A stretch of DNA of 64,000 bases from Megalopta genalis. Its lineage: Eukaryota; Arthropoda; Insecta; Hymenoptera; Halictidae. Of this stretch, positions 25,991 to 39,420 are shown in pieces. The stretch spans positions 61,397-125,396 of the forward strand of contig NW_027476875.1 of the NCBI RefSeq assembly GCF_051020955.1, given 5' to 3'. The position numbers were made by a program, and so were the translations under genes. Under the pieces are notes generated by a model. That model was not told the DNA's origin, did not search any database, and saw only the letters and a program-made list of their open reading frames with translations. Numbering within the stretch: position 1 is the stretch's first letter; every line of letters begins with the position of its first letter.

Positions 25991-26830
25991 AGCTAAACCA
26001 TATTTTTCGCGTGGATTTGAAGCTAAGCCTTCTACTTCGCATTGATTTGAAGCTAAATCATTTGTTTCGCATGGATTTGAAGCTAAACCTGCTACATCGC
26101 ATTGATTTCCAGCTAAATCATGTGTTTCGCATGGATTTGAAGCTAACTCGTTCGTTGCGCATGCAGTTAAATCTAAAAAACGTATATCACAAGTATTTGA
26201 AGCTAAACCATTTGTTTCGCATGGATTTGAAGCTAAGCCTTCTACTTCGCATTAATTAGTAGCTAAATCACGTGTTTTGCATGGATTTGAAGCTAAACCT
26301 TCTACATCGCATTGATTTGAAGCTAAATCATGTGTTTCGCATGGATTTGAAGATAACAAGTTTGTTTCGCATGCAGTTGTAGCTAAATAATGTATATCAC
26401 AAGTATTTCTAGCTAAACCATATTTTTCGCATGGATTTGAAGGTAAGCCTTCTACTTCGCATTGATTTGAAGCTAAATCATTTGTTTCGCACGGATTTGA
26501 ATCTAAACCTCCTACATCGCATTGATTTCCAGCTAAATCATGTGTTTCGCATGGATTTGAAGCTAACTCGTTCGTTGCGCATGCAGTTAAATCTAAATAA
26601 CGTATATCACAAGTATTTGAAGCTAAACCATTTGTTTCGCATGGATTTGAAGCTAAGCCTTCTACTTCGCATTAATTAGTAGCTAAATCACGTGTTTTGC
26701 ATGGATTTGAAGCTAAACCTTCTACATCGCATTGATTTGAAGCTAAATCATGTGTTTCGCATGGATTTGAAGCTAACTCGTTTGTTTCGCATGCAGTTGA
26801 AGCTAAATCATGTCTTTCACAAGTATTTGA
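25990..26830. repeat. 420-bp (14-monomer) tandem duplication
   Basis: The segment beginning at 26011 recurs at 26431 with a 420-bp offset. Both pass through GTTGCGCATGCAGTTAAATC, then ACGTATATCACAAG and the CATTAATTAGTAGCTAAATC unit. The copies differ at a few positions (CTAAAAAACG against CTAAATAACG; CCTGCTACATC against CCTCCTACATC). The exact multiple of 30 keeps every reading frame in register. Confidence 0.85.
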
Positions 26831-27099
26831 AGATGAACCATTTGAATCGCATTGATTTGAACATGAGCCTACTACTTCGCACTGATTTGCAACTAAATAA
26901 TGTGTTTCGCATGGATATGAAGCTAAACCTTCTACATCCCGTGGATTTGAAGTTAAATCATGTGTTTCGCTTGGATTTGAAGCTAAACCTTCTACATCGC
27001 ATTGATTTGAAGCTAAATCGTGTTTTTCGCATGGATTTGAGGGAAACTCGTTTGTTTCGCATGCAGTTGTAGCTAAATAATGTATATCACAAGTATTTG

Positions 27100-28250
27100 T
27101 ATCTAAACCATTTGTTTCGCATGTATGTGAAGCTAAATCATGTGTTTACCATGACAATGAACCTAAATCATGTGTTGCCCATGGATTTGAAGCTTAATCA
27201 TGTAATTTGCATGGATTTGAAGCTAACTTGATTGTATCCTCAGCATTTGAAGTTACTTCATTTATATCGCAAGTATATGAAGCTAAATCATATGTGTTCC
27301 GCTTGGTTTTGAAGCTAAACCTTCTACATCGCATTGATTTGAAGCTAAATCATGTGTTTCGGATGGATTTGAAGCTAAACCTGCTACTTCGCATTGATTT
27401 GAAACTGAATTATGTGTTTCGCGTGGATTTGAAGGTAACTCGTTGTTTCGCATGCAGTTGAAGCTAAATCATGCATTCCACACGTATTTGAAGCCGAACC
27501 ATTAGATTCGCATGGATTTGAAGCTAAGCCTTCTACTTCGCACTGATTTGAAGTTAAATCATGTGTTTCGCGTGGATTTGGAGCTAACTCGTTTGCTTCG
27601 AATGCAGTTGAAACTAAATCATGTATATCACAAGTATTTGCAGCTAAACAATTGATTCGCATGGATTTGAAGCTTCGCCTTCAACTAGGCATTGAATGGA
27701 AGCTAAATCGTGTGTTTTGCATGGATTTGAAGCTAACTCGTTTGTTTCTCCTGTATTTGAAGCTATATCATTTATATCGCAAGTATTTGAAGCTAAAGCA
27801 TTTGTTTCGCATGGATTTGAAGCTAAGCCTTCTACTTCGCATTGATTGGATCCTAAATCAAGTGTTTTACATGGATTTGAATCTAAGCCTTCTACATAGC
27901 ATTGATTTGCAGCTGAATCATGTGTTTCGCATGGATTTGAAGCTAACTCGTTCGTTTCTCCTGCATTTGAAACTATATCACATATATCCCAAGTGTAGGA
28001 AGCTCAATCATTTGTTTCGCATGGATTTGAAGCTAAACCTGCTACTTCGCATTGATTTGAAGTTAAATTATGTGTTTCGCGTAGATTCGGAGATAACGCG
28101 TTTGCTTCGAATGCGGTTGAAGCTAAATCATGTATATCGCAAGTATTTGAGGCTAAACCATTTGTATCGCATGGATTTGAATCTCTGCCTTCTACTTCGC
28201 ATTGATTTGACGCTCAATATTGTGTTTCGAATGGATTTGAAGCTAACTCG
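27100..28250. repeat. Block re-used at 34050-34780
   Basis: The 27207-27660 segment reappears at 34162-34617 at an offset of 6,955 bp with almost no change, including the 1-nt deletion CTCGTTGTTTCGC, the CATTCCACACGTATTTG unit and the GAAGCTTCGCCTTCAAC unit (GAAACTTCGCC in the later copy). Downstream units at 27700-27830 also match 34660-34790. The two then differ by an inserted stretch in the 34.8-35.0 kb copy. Confidence 0.8.
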
Positions 28251-29379
28251 TTTGTTTCGCATGCAGTTGAAACTAAATCTTGTATATCACAAGTATTTGC
28301 AGCTAATCAATTGATTCGCATGGATTTGAAGCTAAGCCTTCTACTTCGCATTGGTTGGATCCTAAATCACGTGTTTTGCATGGATTTGAAGCTATGCCTT
28401 CTACATCGCATTGATTTGCAGCTGAATCTTGTGTTTCGCATGGATTTGAAGCTAACTCGTTCGTTTCAGCTGCATTTGAAACTATATGACTTATATCGCA
28501 AGTATTTGAAGCTAAATCATGTGTTTCTCTTGAATTTGATGCTAAGCCTTCTACATCGCATTGATTTGAAACTAAATTATGTGTTTCGCGTGGATTTGAA
28601 GGTAACTCGTTGTTTCGCATGCTGTTGAAGCTAAATCATGCATTTCACAAGAATTTGCAGCCGAACCATTAGATTCGCATGGATTTGAAGCTAAGCCTTC
28701 TACTTCACACTGATTTGAAGTTAAATCATGTGTTTCGCGTCGATTTGGAGCTAACTCGTTTGCATCGAATGCTGTTGAAGCTAAATCATGTATATCGCAA
28801 GTATTTGAAGCTAAACCATTTGTATCGCATGGATTTGAAGGACTGCCATCTACTTCGCATTAATTAGTAGCTAAATCACGTGTTTTGCATGGATTTGAAG
28901 CTAAACCTTCTACATCGCATTGATTTGAAGCTAAATCATGTGTTTCGCATGGATTTGAAGATAACAAGTTTGTTTCGCATGCAGTTGTAGCTAAATAATG
29001 TATATCACAAGTATTTCTAGCTAAACCATATTTTTCGCATGGATTTGAAGCTAAGCCTTCTACTTCGCATTGATTTGAAGCTAAATCATTTGTTTAGCAT
29101 GGATTTGAATCTAAACCTCCTACATCGCATTGATTTCCAGCTAAATCATGTGTTTCGCATGGATTTGAAGCTAACTCGTTCGTTGCGCATGCAGTTAAAT
29201 CTAAATAACGTATATCACAAGTATTTGAAGCTAAACCATTTGTTTCGCATGGATTTGAAGCTAAGCCTTCTACTTCGCATTAATTAATAGCTAAATCACG
29301 TGTTTTGCATGGATTTGAAGCTAAACCTTCTACATCGCATTGATTTGAAGCTAAATCATGTGTTTCGCATGGATTTGAA

Positions 29380-30120
29380 GCTAAACCTTCTACATCGCAC
29401 TGATTTGAAGCTAAATCATGTGTTTCGCGTGGATTTGAAGGTAACTCGATTGTTTCGCATGCAGTTGAAGCTATATCACCTTTATCCCAAGTGTTTGAAG
29501 CTCAATCATTTGTTTCGAGTGGATTTGAAGCTAAACCTTCTACATCGCATTGATTTGAAGCTAAATCTTGTGTATCGCATGGATTTGAAGCTAAACCTTC
29601 TACATCGCATTGATGTGAAGCTAAATCATGTGTTTCGCATGAATTTGAAGCTAACTCGTTTGTTTCGCATGCAGTTGTAGCTGAATAATGTATATCACAA
29701 GTATTTCTAGCTAAACCATTTGTTTCGCATGGATTTGAAGCTAAGCCTTCTACTTCGCATTGATTTGAAGCTAAATCATTTGTTTCGCATGGATTTGAAG
29801 CTAAACCTTCTACATCGCATTGATTCGAAGCTAAATCATGTGATTCGCGTGGATTTGAAGGTAACTCGTTTGTTTCGCATGCAGTTGAAGCTATATCACC
29901 TTTATCCCAAGTGTTTGAAGCTCAATCATTTGTTTCGCTTGGATTTGAAGCTAATCCTTCTACATCGCATTGATTTGAAACTAAATCTTGTGTATCGCAT
30001 GGATTTGAAGCTAAACCTTCTACATCGCATTGCTTTGAAGCTAAATCATGTGTTTCGCATGGATTTGAAGCTAACTCGTTTGTTTCGCATGCAGTTGTAG
30101 CTAAATAATGTATATCACAA
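29380..30120. repeat. 420-bp spaced tandem duplication
   Basis: Units at about 29380-29700 recur at about 29800-30120 at an offset of 420 bp: CGCGTGG with GAAGGTAACTCG, then CACCTTTATCCCAAGTG, GAAGCTCAATCATTTG, CTTGTGTATCGC and the TTGTAGCT unit. Substitutions are frequent, so this is older than the 26.0-26.8 kb duplication of the same length. AGCTCAATC is a TGA stop in the minus-strand frame in both copies. Confidence 0.75.
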
Positions 30121-30869
30121 GTATTTCTAGCTAAACCAGTTGTTTCGCATGGATTTGAAGCTAAGCCTTCTACTTCGCATTGATATGAAGCTAAATCATG
30201 TGTTTCGCATGGATTTGAAGCTAACTCGTTTGTTTCGCAGGCAGTTGTAGCTAAATAATGTATATCACAAGTATTTGTAGCTAAACCATTTATTTCGCAT
30301 GGATTTGAAGCTACGCCTTCTACTACGCATTGATTTGAAGCTAAATCATTTGTTTCGCATAGAATTGAATCTACCTCGTTTGTTCCTCCTGCTTTTGAAG
30401 CTATATCACTTATATCGCAAGTATTTGAAGCTAAATCATATGTGTCGCATGGATTTGAAGCTAAACCTTCTACATTGCATTGATTTGCAGCTGAATCATG
30501 TGTTTCGCATGGATTTGCAGCTAACTCGTTCGTTTCGCCTGCATTTGAAACTATATCACTTATATCGCAAGTATTTGAAGCTAAATCATGTGTTCCGCAT
30601 GGATTTGAAGCTAAGCCTTCTACATCGCATTGATTTGATCCTAAATCATGTGTTTCGCGTGGATTTGAAGGTAACTCGTTTGTTTCGCATGCAGTTGAAG
30701 CTAAATCATGTCTTTCACAAGTATTTGAAGATGAACCATTTGAATCGCATGGCTTTGAACCTGAGCCTTCTACTTCGCACTGATTTGCACCTAAATAATG
30801 TGTTTCGCATGGATTTGAAGCTAAACCTTCTACATCCCATGGATTTGAATCTAAATCGTGTGTTTGCAT
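29922..30869 (-). pseudogene. Open segment of the minus-strand Cys-decapeptide frame (315 codons)
   Basis: Reading on the minus strand from 30869, this frame gives 31 consecutive decapeptides in register. Consensus repeats are NPCETHDLAS and NQCDVEGLAS, with a Ser-rich variant (GSGSKPCDSNGSSSNTCERH) near residues 30-50 and two Cys-less repeats of the NAGETNEL/KAGGTNEV type. It ends at a TGA created by AGCTCAATC on the plus strand. I see no signal peptide, membrane segment, start context or neighbouring gene. The frame continues as the same repeat beyond both ends, so this is a window between lesions rather than a defined gene. I do not recognise the family. It may be a coding relic or a chance open frame. 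Confidence 0.2.
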
Positions 30870-31838
30870 GGATTTGAAGCTAACTCGTTTGTTTCTCCTG
30901 CATTTGAAACTATATCACCTATATCCCAAGTGTAGGAAGCTAAACCATTTATTTCGCATGGATTTGAAGCTACGCCTTCTACTTCGCACTGATTTGAAGT
31001 TAAATCATGTGTTTCGCGTGGATTAGGAGCTAACTCGTTTGCTTCAAATGCAGTTGAAGCTAAATCATGTATATCACAAGTATTTGAAGCTAAACCATTT
31101 GTATCGCATGGATTTGAAGTTCTGCCTTCTACTTCGCACTGATTTGACGCGAAATATTGTGTTTCGAATGAATTTGAAGCTAACTCGTTTGTTTCGCATG
31201 CAGTTGAAACTAAATAATGTATATCACAAGTATTTGCAGCTAAACAATTGATTCGCATGGATTTGAAGCTAAGCCTTCTACTTGGCATTGAATTGAAGCT
31301 AAATCGTGTGTTTTGCATGGATTTGAAGCTAACTCGTTCGTTTCTCCTGCATTTGAAACTATATCACATATATCCCAAGTGTAGGAAGCTCAATCATTTG
31401 TTTCGCATGGATTTGAAGCTAAACCTGCTACTTCGCATTGATTTGAAGCTAAATTATGTGTTTCGCGTGGATTTGAATGTAACTCATTTGTTTGGCATGC
31501 AGTTGAAGTTATATAACCTATATCCAAAGTGTTGGAAGCTCAATCATTTGTTTCGCATGGATTTGAAGCTAAACCTGCTACTTCGCATTGATTTGAAGCT
31601 AAATCATGTGTTTCGCTTGGATTAGGAGATAACGCGTTTGCTTCGAATGCGGTTGAAGCTAAATCATGTATATCGCAAGTATTTGAGGCTAAACCATTTG
31701 TATCGCATGGATTTGAATCTCTGCCTTCTACTTCGCATTGATTTGACGCTCAATATTGTGTTTCGAATGGATTTGAAGCTAACTCATTTGTTTCGCATGC
31801 AGTTGAAACTAAATCTTGTATATCACAAGTGTTTGCAG

Positions 31839-32366
31839 CTAATCAATTGATTCGCATGGATTTGAAGCTAAGCCTTCTACTTCGCATTGGTTGGATCCTA
31901 AATCACGTGTTTTGCATGGATTTGAAGCTAAGCCTTCTACATCGCATTGATTTGATCCTAAATCATGTGTTTCGCGTGGATTTGAAGGTAACTCGTTTGT
32001 TACGCATGCAGTTGAAGCTAAATCATGTCTTTCACAAGTATTTGAAGATGAACCATTTGAATCGCATGGCTTTGAACCTGAGCCTTCTACTTCGCACTGA
32101 TGTGCACCTAAATAATGTGTTTCGCATGGATTTGAAGCTAAACCTTCTACATTGCATTGATTTGCAGCTGAATCATGTGTTTCGCATGGATTTGCAGCTA
32201 ACTCGTTCGTTTCGCCTGCATTTGAAACTATATCACTTATATCGCAAGTATTTGAAGCTAAATCATGTGTTTCGCATGGATTTGAAGCTAAACCTGCTAC
32301 TTCGCATTGATTTGAAGCTAAATTATGTGTTTCGCGTGGATTTGAAGGTAACTCGTTGTTTCGCAT
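31839..32366 (-). pseudogene. Open segment of the minus-strand Cys-decapeptide frame (175 codons)
   Basis: This minus-strand stretch reads through about 17 decapeptides including NQCEVAGLAS, NTCDISDIVS, NAGETNELAA, NQCNVEGLAS and the Ser-rich SSSNTCERHDLAS. It starts at the frameshift caused by the CTCGTTGTTTCGC deletion and ends shortly after the frameshifting AATCAATTGATTCGC unit, where the shifted reading gives a stop. Both limits are recurrent lesions found in many other copies, so the segment is not a gene boundary. Confidence 0.15.
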
Positions 32367-33539
32367 GCAGTTGAAGCTAAATCATGCATTCCACACGTAT
32401 TTGAAGCCGAACCATTAGATTCGCATGGATTTGAAGCTAAGCCTTCTACTTCGCACTGATTTGAAGTTAAATCATGTGTTTCGCGTGGATTTGGAGCTAA
32501 CTCGTTTGCTTCGAATGCAGTTGAAACTAAATCATGTATATCACAAGTATTTGCAGCTAAACAATTGATTCGCATGGATTTGAAGCTTCGCCTTCAACTT
32601 GGCATTGAATTGAAGCTAAATCGTGTGTTTTGCATGGATTTGAAGCTAACTCGTTTGTTTCTCCTGTATTTGTAGCTATATCATTTATATCGCAAGTATT
32701 TGAAGCTAAAGCATTTGTTTCGCATGGATTTGAAGCTAAGCCTTCTACTTCGCATTGGTTGGATCCTAAATCACGTGTTTTGCATGGATTTGAAGCTAAG
32801 CCTTCTACATCGCATTGATTTGATCCTAAATCATGTGTTTCGCGTGGATTTGAAGCTAAGCCTTCTACATCGCATTGATTTGATCCTAAATCATGTGTTT
32901 CGCGTGGATTTGAAGGTAACTCGTTTGTTTCGCATGCAGTTGAAGCTAAATCATGTCTTTCACAAGTATTTGAAGATGAACCATTTGAATCGCATGGCTT
33001 TGAACCTGAGCCTTCTACTTCGCACTGATTTGCACCTAAATAATGTGTTTCGCATGGATTTGAAGCTAAACCTTCTACATCGCATTGATTTGAAGCTAAA
33101 TCATGTGTTTCGCGTGGATTTGAAGGTAACTCGTTTGTTTTGCATGCAGTTGAAGCTATATCACCTTTATCCCAAGTGTATGAAGCTAAATCATTTGTTT
33201 CGCATGGATTTGAATCTAAACCTCCTACATCGCATTGATTTCCAGCTAAATCATGTGTTTCGCATGGATTTGAAGCTAACTCGTTTGTTTCGCATGCAGT
33301 TGAAGCTAAATCATATCTTTCACAAGTATTTGAAGATGAACCATTTGAATCGCATTGATTTGAACATGAGCCTACTACTTCGCACTGATTTGCAACTAAA
33401 TAATGTGTTTCGCATGGATATGAAGCTAAACCTTCTACATCCCGTGGATTTGAAGTTAAATCATGTGTTTCGCTTGGATTTGAAGCTAAACCTTCTACAT
33501 CGCATTGATTTGAAGCTAAATCGTGTTTTTCGCATGGAT

Positions 33540-34385
33540 TTGAGGCAAACTCGTTTGTTTCGCATGCAGTTGTAGCTAAATAATGTATATCACAAGTATT
33601 TGTAGCTAAACCATTTGTTTCGCATGTATGTGAAGCTAAATCATGTGTTTACCATGACAATGAACCTAAATCAAGTGTTGCCCATGGATTTGAAGCTTAA
33701 TCATGTAATTTGCATGGATTTGAAGCTAACTTGATTGTATCCTCAGCATTTGAAGTTACTTCATTTATATCGCAAGTATATGAAGCTAAATCATATGTGT
33801 TCCGCTTGGTTTTGAAGCTAAACCTTCTACATCGCATTGATTTGAAGCTAAATCATGTGTTTCGGATGGATTTGAAGCTAAACCTGCTACTTCGCATTGA
33901 TTTGAAGCTGAATTATGTGTTTCGCGTGGATTTGAAGGTAAACCTTCTACATCGCATTGATTTGAAGCTAAATCGTGTTTTTCGCATGGATTTGAGGGAA
34001 ACTCGTTTGTTTCGCATGCAGTTGTAGCTAAATAATGTATATCACAAGTATTTGTATCTAAACCATTTGTTTCGCATGTATGTGAAGCTAAATCATGTGT
34101 TTACCATGACAATGAACCTAAATCATGTGTTGCCCATGGATTTGAAGCTTAATCATGTAATTTGCATGGATTTGAAGCTAACTTGATTGTATCCTCAGCA
34201 TTTGAAGTTACTTCATTTATATCGCAAGTATATGAAGCTAAATCATATGTGTTCCGCTTGGTTTTGAAGCTAAACCTTCTACATCGCATTGATTTGAAGC
34301 TAAATCATGTGTTTCGGATGGATTTGAAGCTAAACCTGCTACTTCGCATTGATTTGAAGCTGAATTATGTGTTTCGCGTGGATTT
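33540..34385. repeat. 452-bp tandem duplication with a marker module in each copy
   Basis: Marker modules near 33629 and 34081 are 452 bp apart, and the flanking units match (TTTGAGGCAAACTCG against TTTGAGGGAAACTCG, then TTGTAGCTAAATAATG). This is the shortest spacing between marker modules in the window. The crossover lies inside a GAAGGTAAACCTTCTAC hybrid unit near 33930, consistent with unequal exchange between two similar monomers. Confidence 0.85.
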
Positions 34386-35393
34386 GAAGGTAACTCGTTG
34401 TTTCGCATGCAGTTGAAGCTAAATCATGCATTCCACACGTATTTGAAGCCGAACCATTAGATTCGCATGGATTTGAAGCTAAGCCTTCTACTTCGCACTG
34501 ATTTGAAGTTAAATCATGTGTTTCGCGTGGATTTGGAGCTAACTCGTTTGCTTCGAATGCAGTTGAAACTAAATCATGTATATCACAAGTATTTGCAGCT
34601 AAACAATTGATTCGCATGGATTTGAAACTTCGCCTTCAACTTGGCATTGAATGGAAGCTAAATCGTGTGTTTTGCATGGATTTGAAGCTAACTCGTTTGT
34701 TTCTCCTGTATTTGAAGCTATATCATTTATATCGCAAGTATTTGAAGCTAAAGCATTTGTTTCGCATGGATTTGAAGCTAAGCCTTCTACTTCGCATTGA
34801 TTTGAAGCTAAATCATTTGTTTAGCATGGATTTGAATCTAAACCTCCTACATCGCATTGATTTCCAGCTAAATCATGTGTTTCGCATGGATTTGAAGCTA
34901 ACTCGTTCGTTGCGCATGCAGTTAAATCTAAATAACGTATATCACAAGTATTTGAAGCTAAACCATTTGTTTCGCATGGATTTGAAGCTAAGCCTTCTAC
35001 TTCGCATTGATTGGATCCTAAATCAAGTGTTTTACATGGATTTGAATCTAAGCCTTCTACATAGCATTGATTTGCAGCTGAATCATGTGTTTCGCATGGA
35101 TTTGAAGCTAACTCGTTCGTTTCTCCTGCATTTGAAACTATATCACATATATCCCAAGTGTAGGAAGCTCAATCATTTGTTTCGCATGGATTTGAAGCTA
35201 AACCTGCTACTTCGCATTGATTTGCAGCTAAATTATGTGTTTCGCGTGGATTTGAATGTAACTCATTTGTTTGGCATGCAGTTGAAGCTATATCACCTAT
35301 ATCCAAAGTGTTGGAAGCTCAATCATTTGTTTCGCATGGATTTGAAGCTAACCCTGCTACTTCGCATTGATTTGAAGCTAAATCATGTGTTTC

Positions 35394-35900
35394 GCGTGGA
35401 TTCGGAGATAACGCGTTTGCTTCGAATGCGGTTGAAGCTAAATCATGTATATCGCAAGTATTTGAGGCTAAACCATTTGTATCGCATGGATTTGAATCTC
35501 TGCCTTCTACTTCGCATTGATTTGACGCTCAATATTGTGTTTCGAATGGATTAGAAGCTAACTCGTTTGTTTCGCATGCAGTTGAAACTAAATCTTGTAT
35601 ATCACAAGTATTTGCAGCTAATCAATTGATTCGCATGGATTTGAAGCTAAGCCTTCTACTTCGCATTGGTTGGATCCTAAATCACGTGTTTTGCATGGAT
35701 TTGAAGCTATGCCTTCTACATCGCATTGATTTGCAGCTGAATCTTGTGTTTCGCGTGGATTCGGAGATAACGCGTTTGCTTCGAATGCGGTTGAAGCTAA
35801 ATCATGTATATCGCAAGTATTTGAGGCTAAACCATTTGTATCGCATGGATTTGAATCTCTGCCTTCTACTTCGCATTGATTTGACGCTCAATATTGTGTT
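35394..35900. repeat. 359-bp spaced duplication, probable conversion patch
   Basis: About 148 bases at 35394-35541 (TTCGGAGATAACGCG, GAATGCGGTTGAAGC, GAATCTCTGCCTTC, GACGCTCAATATTG) recur at 35753-35900. The second copy sits inside a block otherwise matching the 28.31-28.62 kb and 19.58-19.89 kb type, whose corresponding units there read CGTTCGTTTCAGCTGC. The same patch sequence also lies near 28080, 31615, 38215 and 42830. Confidence 0.85.
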
Positions 35901-36053
35901 TCGCTTGAATTTGAAGCTAAGCCTTCTACATCGCATTGATTTGAAACTAAATTATGTGTTTCGCGTGGATTTGAAGGTAACTCGTTGTTTCGCATGCTGT
36001 TGAAGCTAAATCATGCATTTCACAAGAATTTGCAGCCGAACCATTAGATTCGC

Positions 36054-36242
36054 ATGGATTTGAAGCTAAACCTCCTACATCGCATTGATTTCCAGCTAAA
36101 TCATGTGTTTCGCATGGATTTGAAGCTAACTCGTTCGTTGCGCATGCAGTTAAATCTAAATAACGTATATCACAAGTATTTGAAGCTAAACCATTTGTTT
36201 CGCATGGATTTGAAGCACTGCCATCTACTTCGCATTAATTAG
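36054..36242. repeat. Hybrid block: conversion-like replacement of monomers
   Basis: The outer units match the blocks at 28679-28867, 19945-20133 and 22918-23106: an ATTAGATTCGCATGG entry and a GCACTGCCATCTACTTCGCATTAATTAG exit (split motif, ends only conserved). The inner about 120 bases instead match the 26.07-26.22 kb type (CCTCCTACATCGC, TTTCCAGC, GTTGCGCATGCAG, ACGTATATCAC). The block length is unchanged, as expected for gene conversion or in-register exchange. Confidence 0.75.
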
Positions 36243-37099
36243 TAGCTAAATCACGTGTTTTGCATGGATTTGAAGCTAAACCTTCTACATCGCATTGATT
36301 TGAAGCTAAATCATGTGTCTCGCATGGATTTGAAGATAACAAGTTTGTTTCGCATGCAGTTGTAGCTAAATAATGTATATCACAAGTATTTCTAGCTAAA
36401 CCATATTTTTCGCATGGATTTGAAGCTGAGCCTTCTACTTCGCATTGATTTGAAGCTAAATCATTTGTTTCGCATGGATTTGAATCTAAACCTCCTACAT
36501 CGCATTGATTTCCAGCTAAATCATGTGTTTCGCATGGATTTGAAGCTAACTCGTTCGTTGCGCATGCAGTTAAATCTAAATAACGTATATCACAAGTATT
36601 TGAAGCTAAACCATTTGTTTCGCATGGATTTGAAGCTAAGCCTTCTACTTCGCAATAATTAATAGCTAAATCACGTGTTTTGCATGGATTTGAAGCTAAC
36701 TCGTTTGTTTCGCATGCAGTTGAAGCTAAATCATGTGTTTCGCATGGATTTGAGGCTAACTCGTTTGTTTCGCATGCAGTTGAAGCTAAATCATGTCTTT
36801 CACAAGTATTTGAAGATGAACCATTTGAATCGCATTGATTTGAACATGAGCCTACTACTTCGCACTGATTTGCAACTAAATAATGTGTTTCGCATGGATA
36901 TGAAGCTAAACCTTCTACATCCCGTGGATTTGAAGTTAAATCATGTGTTTCGCTTGGATTTGAAGCTAAACCTTCTACATCGCATTGATTTGAAGCTAAA
37001 TCGTGTTTTTCGCATGGATTTGAGGCAAACTCGTTTGTTTCGCATGCAGTTGTAGCTAAATAATGTATATCACAAGTATTTGTAGCTAAACCATTTGTT

Positions 37100-39420
37100 T
37101 CGCATGTATGTGAAGCTAAATCATGTGTTTTTCCATGACAATGAACCTAAATCATGTGTTGCCCATGGATTTGAAGCTTAATCATGTAATTTGCATGGAT
37201 TTGAAGCTAACTTGATTGTATCCTCAGCATTTGAAGTTACTTCATTTATATCGCAAGTATATGAAGCTAAATCATATGTGTTCCGCTTGGTTTTGAAGCT
37301 AAACCTTCTACATCGCATTGATTTGAAGCTAAACCATGTGTTTCGGATGAATTTGAAGCTAAACCTGCTACTTCGCATTGATTTGAAGCTGAATTATGTG
37401 TTTCGCGTGGATTTGAAGGTAACTCGTTGTTTCGCATGCAGTTGAAGCTAAATCATGCATTCCACACGTATTTGAAGCCGAATCATTAGATTCGCATGGA
37501 TTTGAAGCTAAGCCTTCTACTTCGCACTGCTTTGAAGTTAAATCATGTGTTTCGCGTGGATTTGGAGCTAACTCGTTTGCTTCGAATGCAGTTGAAACTA
37601 AATCATGTATATCACAAGTTTTCGCAGCTAAACAATTGATTCGCATGGATTTGAAGCTTCGCCTTCACTTGGCATTTAATTTTTAGCTAAATCGTGTGTT
37701 TTGCATGGATTTGAAGCTAACTCGTTTGTTTCTCCTGTATTTGAAGCTATATCATTTTTATCGCAAGTATTTGAAGCTAAAGCATTTGTTTCGCATGGAT
37801 TTGAAGCTAAGCCTTCTACTTCGCATTGATTGGATCCTAAATCAAGTGTTTTACATGGATTTGAATCTAAGCCTTCTACATAGCATTGATTTGCAACTGA
37901 ATCATGTGTTTCGCATGGATTTGAAGCTAACTCGTTCGTTTCTCCAGCATTTGAAACTATATCACATATATCCAAGTGTAGGAAGCTCAATCATTTGTTT
38001 CGCATGGATTTGAAGCTAAACCTGCTACTTCGCATTGATTTGAAGCTAAATTATGTGTTTCGCGTGGATTTGAATGTAACTCATTTGTTTGGCATGCAGT
38101 TGAAGCTATATCACCTATATCCAAAGTGTTGGAAGCTCAATCATTTGTTTCGCATGGATTTGAAGCTAAACCTGCTACTTCGCATTGATTTGAAGCTAAA
38201 TCATGTGTTTCGCGTGGATTCGGAGAAAACGCGTTTGCTTCGAATGCGGTTGAAGCTAAATCATGTATATCGCAAGTATTTGAGGCTAAACCATTTGTAT
38301 CGCATGGATTTGAATCTCTGCCTTCTACTTCGCATTGATTTGACGCTCAATATTGTGTTTCGAATGGATTTGAAGCTAACTCGTTTGTTTCGCATGCAGT
38401 TGAAACTAAATCTTGTATATCACAAGTATTTGCAGCTAATCAATTGATTCGCATGGATTTGAAGATAAGCTTCTACTTCGCATTGGTTGGATCCTAAATC
38501 ACGTGTTTTTGCATGGATTTGAAGCTATGCCTTCTACATCGCATTGATTTGCAGCTGAATCTTGTGTTTCGCATGGATTTGAAGCTAACTCGTTCGTTTC
38601 AGCTGCATTTGAAACTATATGACTCATATCGCAAGTATTTGAAGCTAAATCATGTGTTTCTCTTGAATTTGAAGCTAAGCCTTCTACATCGCATTGATTT
38701 GAAACTAAATTATGTGTTTCGCGTGGATTTGAAGGTAACTCGTTGTTCGCATGCTGTTGAAGCTAAATCATGCATTTCACAAGAATTTGCAGCCGAACCA
38801 TTAGATTCGCATGGATTTGAAGCTAAGCCTTCTACTTCGCACTGATTTGAAGTTAAATCATGTGTTTCGCGTCGATTTGGAGCTAACTCGTTTGCTTCGA
38901 ATGCTGTTGAAGCTAAATCATGTATATCACAAGTATTGAAGCTAAACCATTTGTATCGCATGGATTTGAAGCACTGCCATCTACTTCGCATTAATTAGTA
39001 GCTAAATCTCGTGTTTTGCATGGATTTGAAGCTAAACCTTCTACATCGCATTGATTTGAAGCTAAATCATGTGTTTCGCATGGATTTGAAGATAACAAGT
39101 TTGTTTCGCATGCAGTTGTAGCTAAATAATGTATATCACAAGTATTTCTAGCTAAACCATATTTTTCGCATGGATTTGAAGCTAAGCCTTCTACTTCGCA
39201 TTGATTTGAAGCTAAATCATTTGTTTCGCATGGTTTGAATCTAAACCTCCTACGTCGCACTGATTTCCAGCTAAGTCATGTGTTTCGCATGGATTTGAAG
39301 CTAACTCGTTCGTTGCGCATGCAGTTAAATCTAAATAACGTATATCACAAGTATTTGAAGCTAAACCATTTGTTTCGCATGGATTTGAAGCTAAGCTTCT
39401 ACTTCGCATTAATTAATAGC
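37100..39420. repeat. 2.3-kb block related to 41710-44040
   Basis: This block aligns to 41710-44040 at an offset of about 4,610-4,616 bp, drifting through many 1-nt indels. Shared rare changes include GTGTTTTTGCATGG (38505 and 43120), CGTTGTTCGCATGCTG (38743 and 43359) and TATGACTCATATCGC. These show common descent of the two blocks. Later differences are mostly single-base deletions in the 37.6-39.5 kb copy. Confidence 0.85.
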
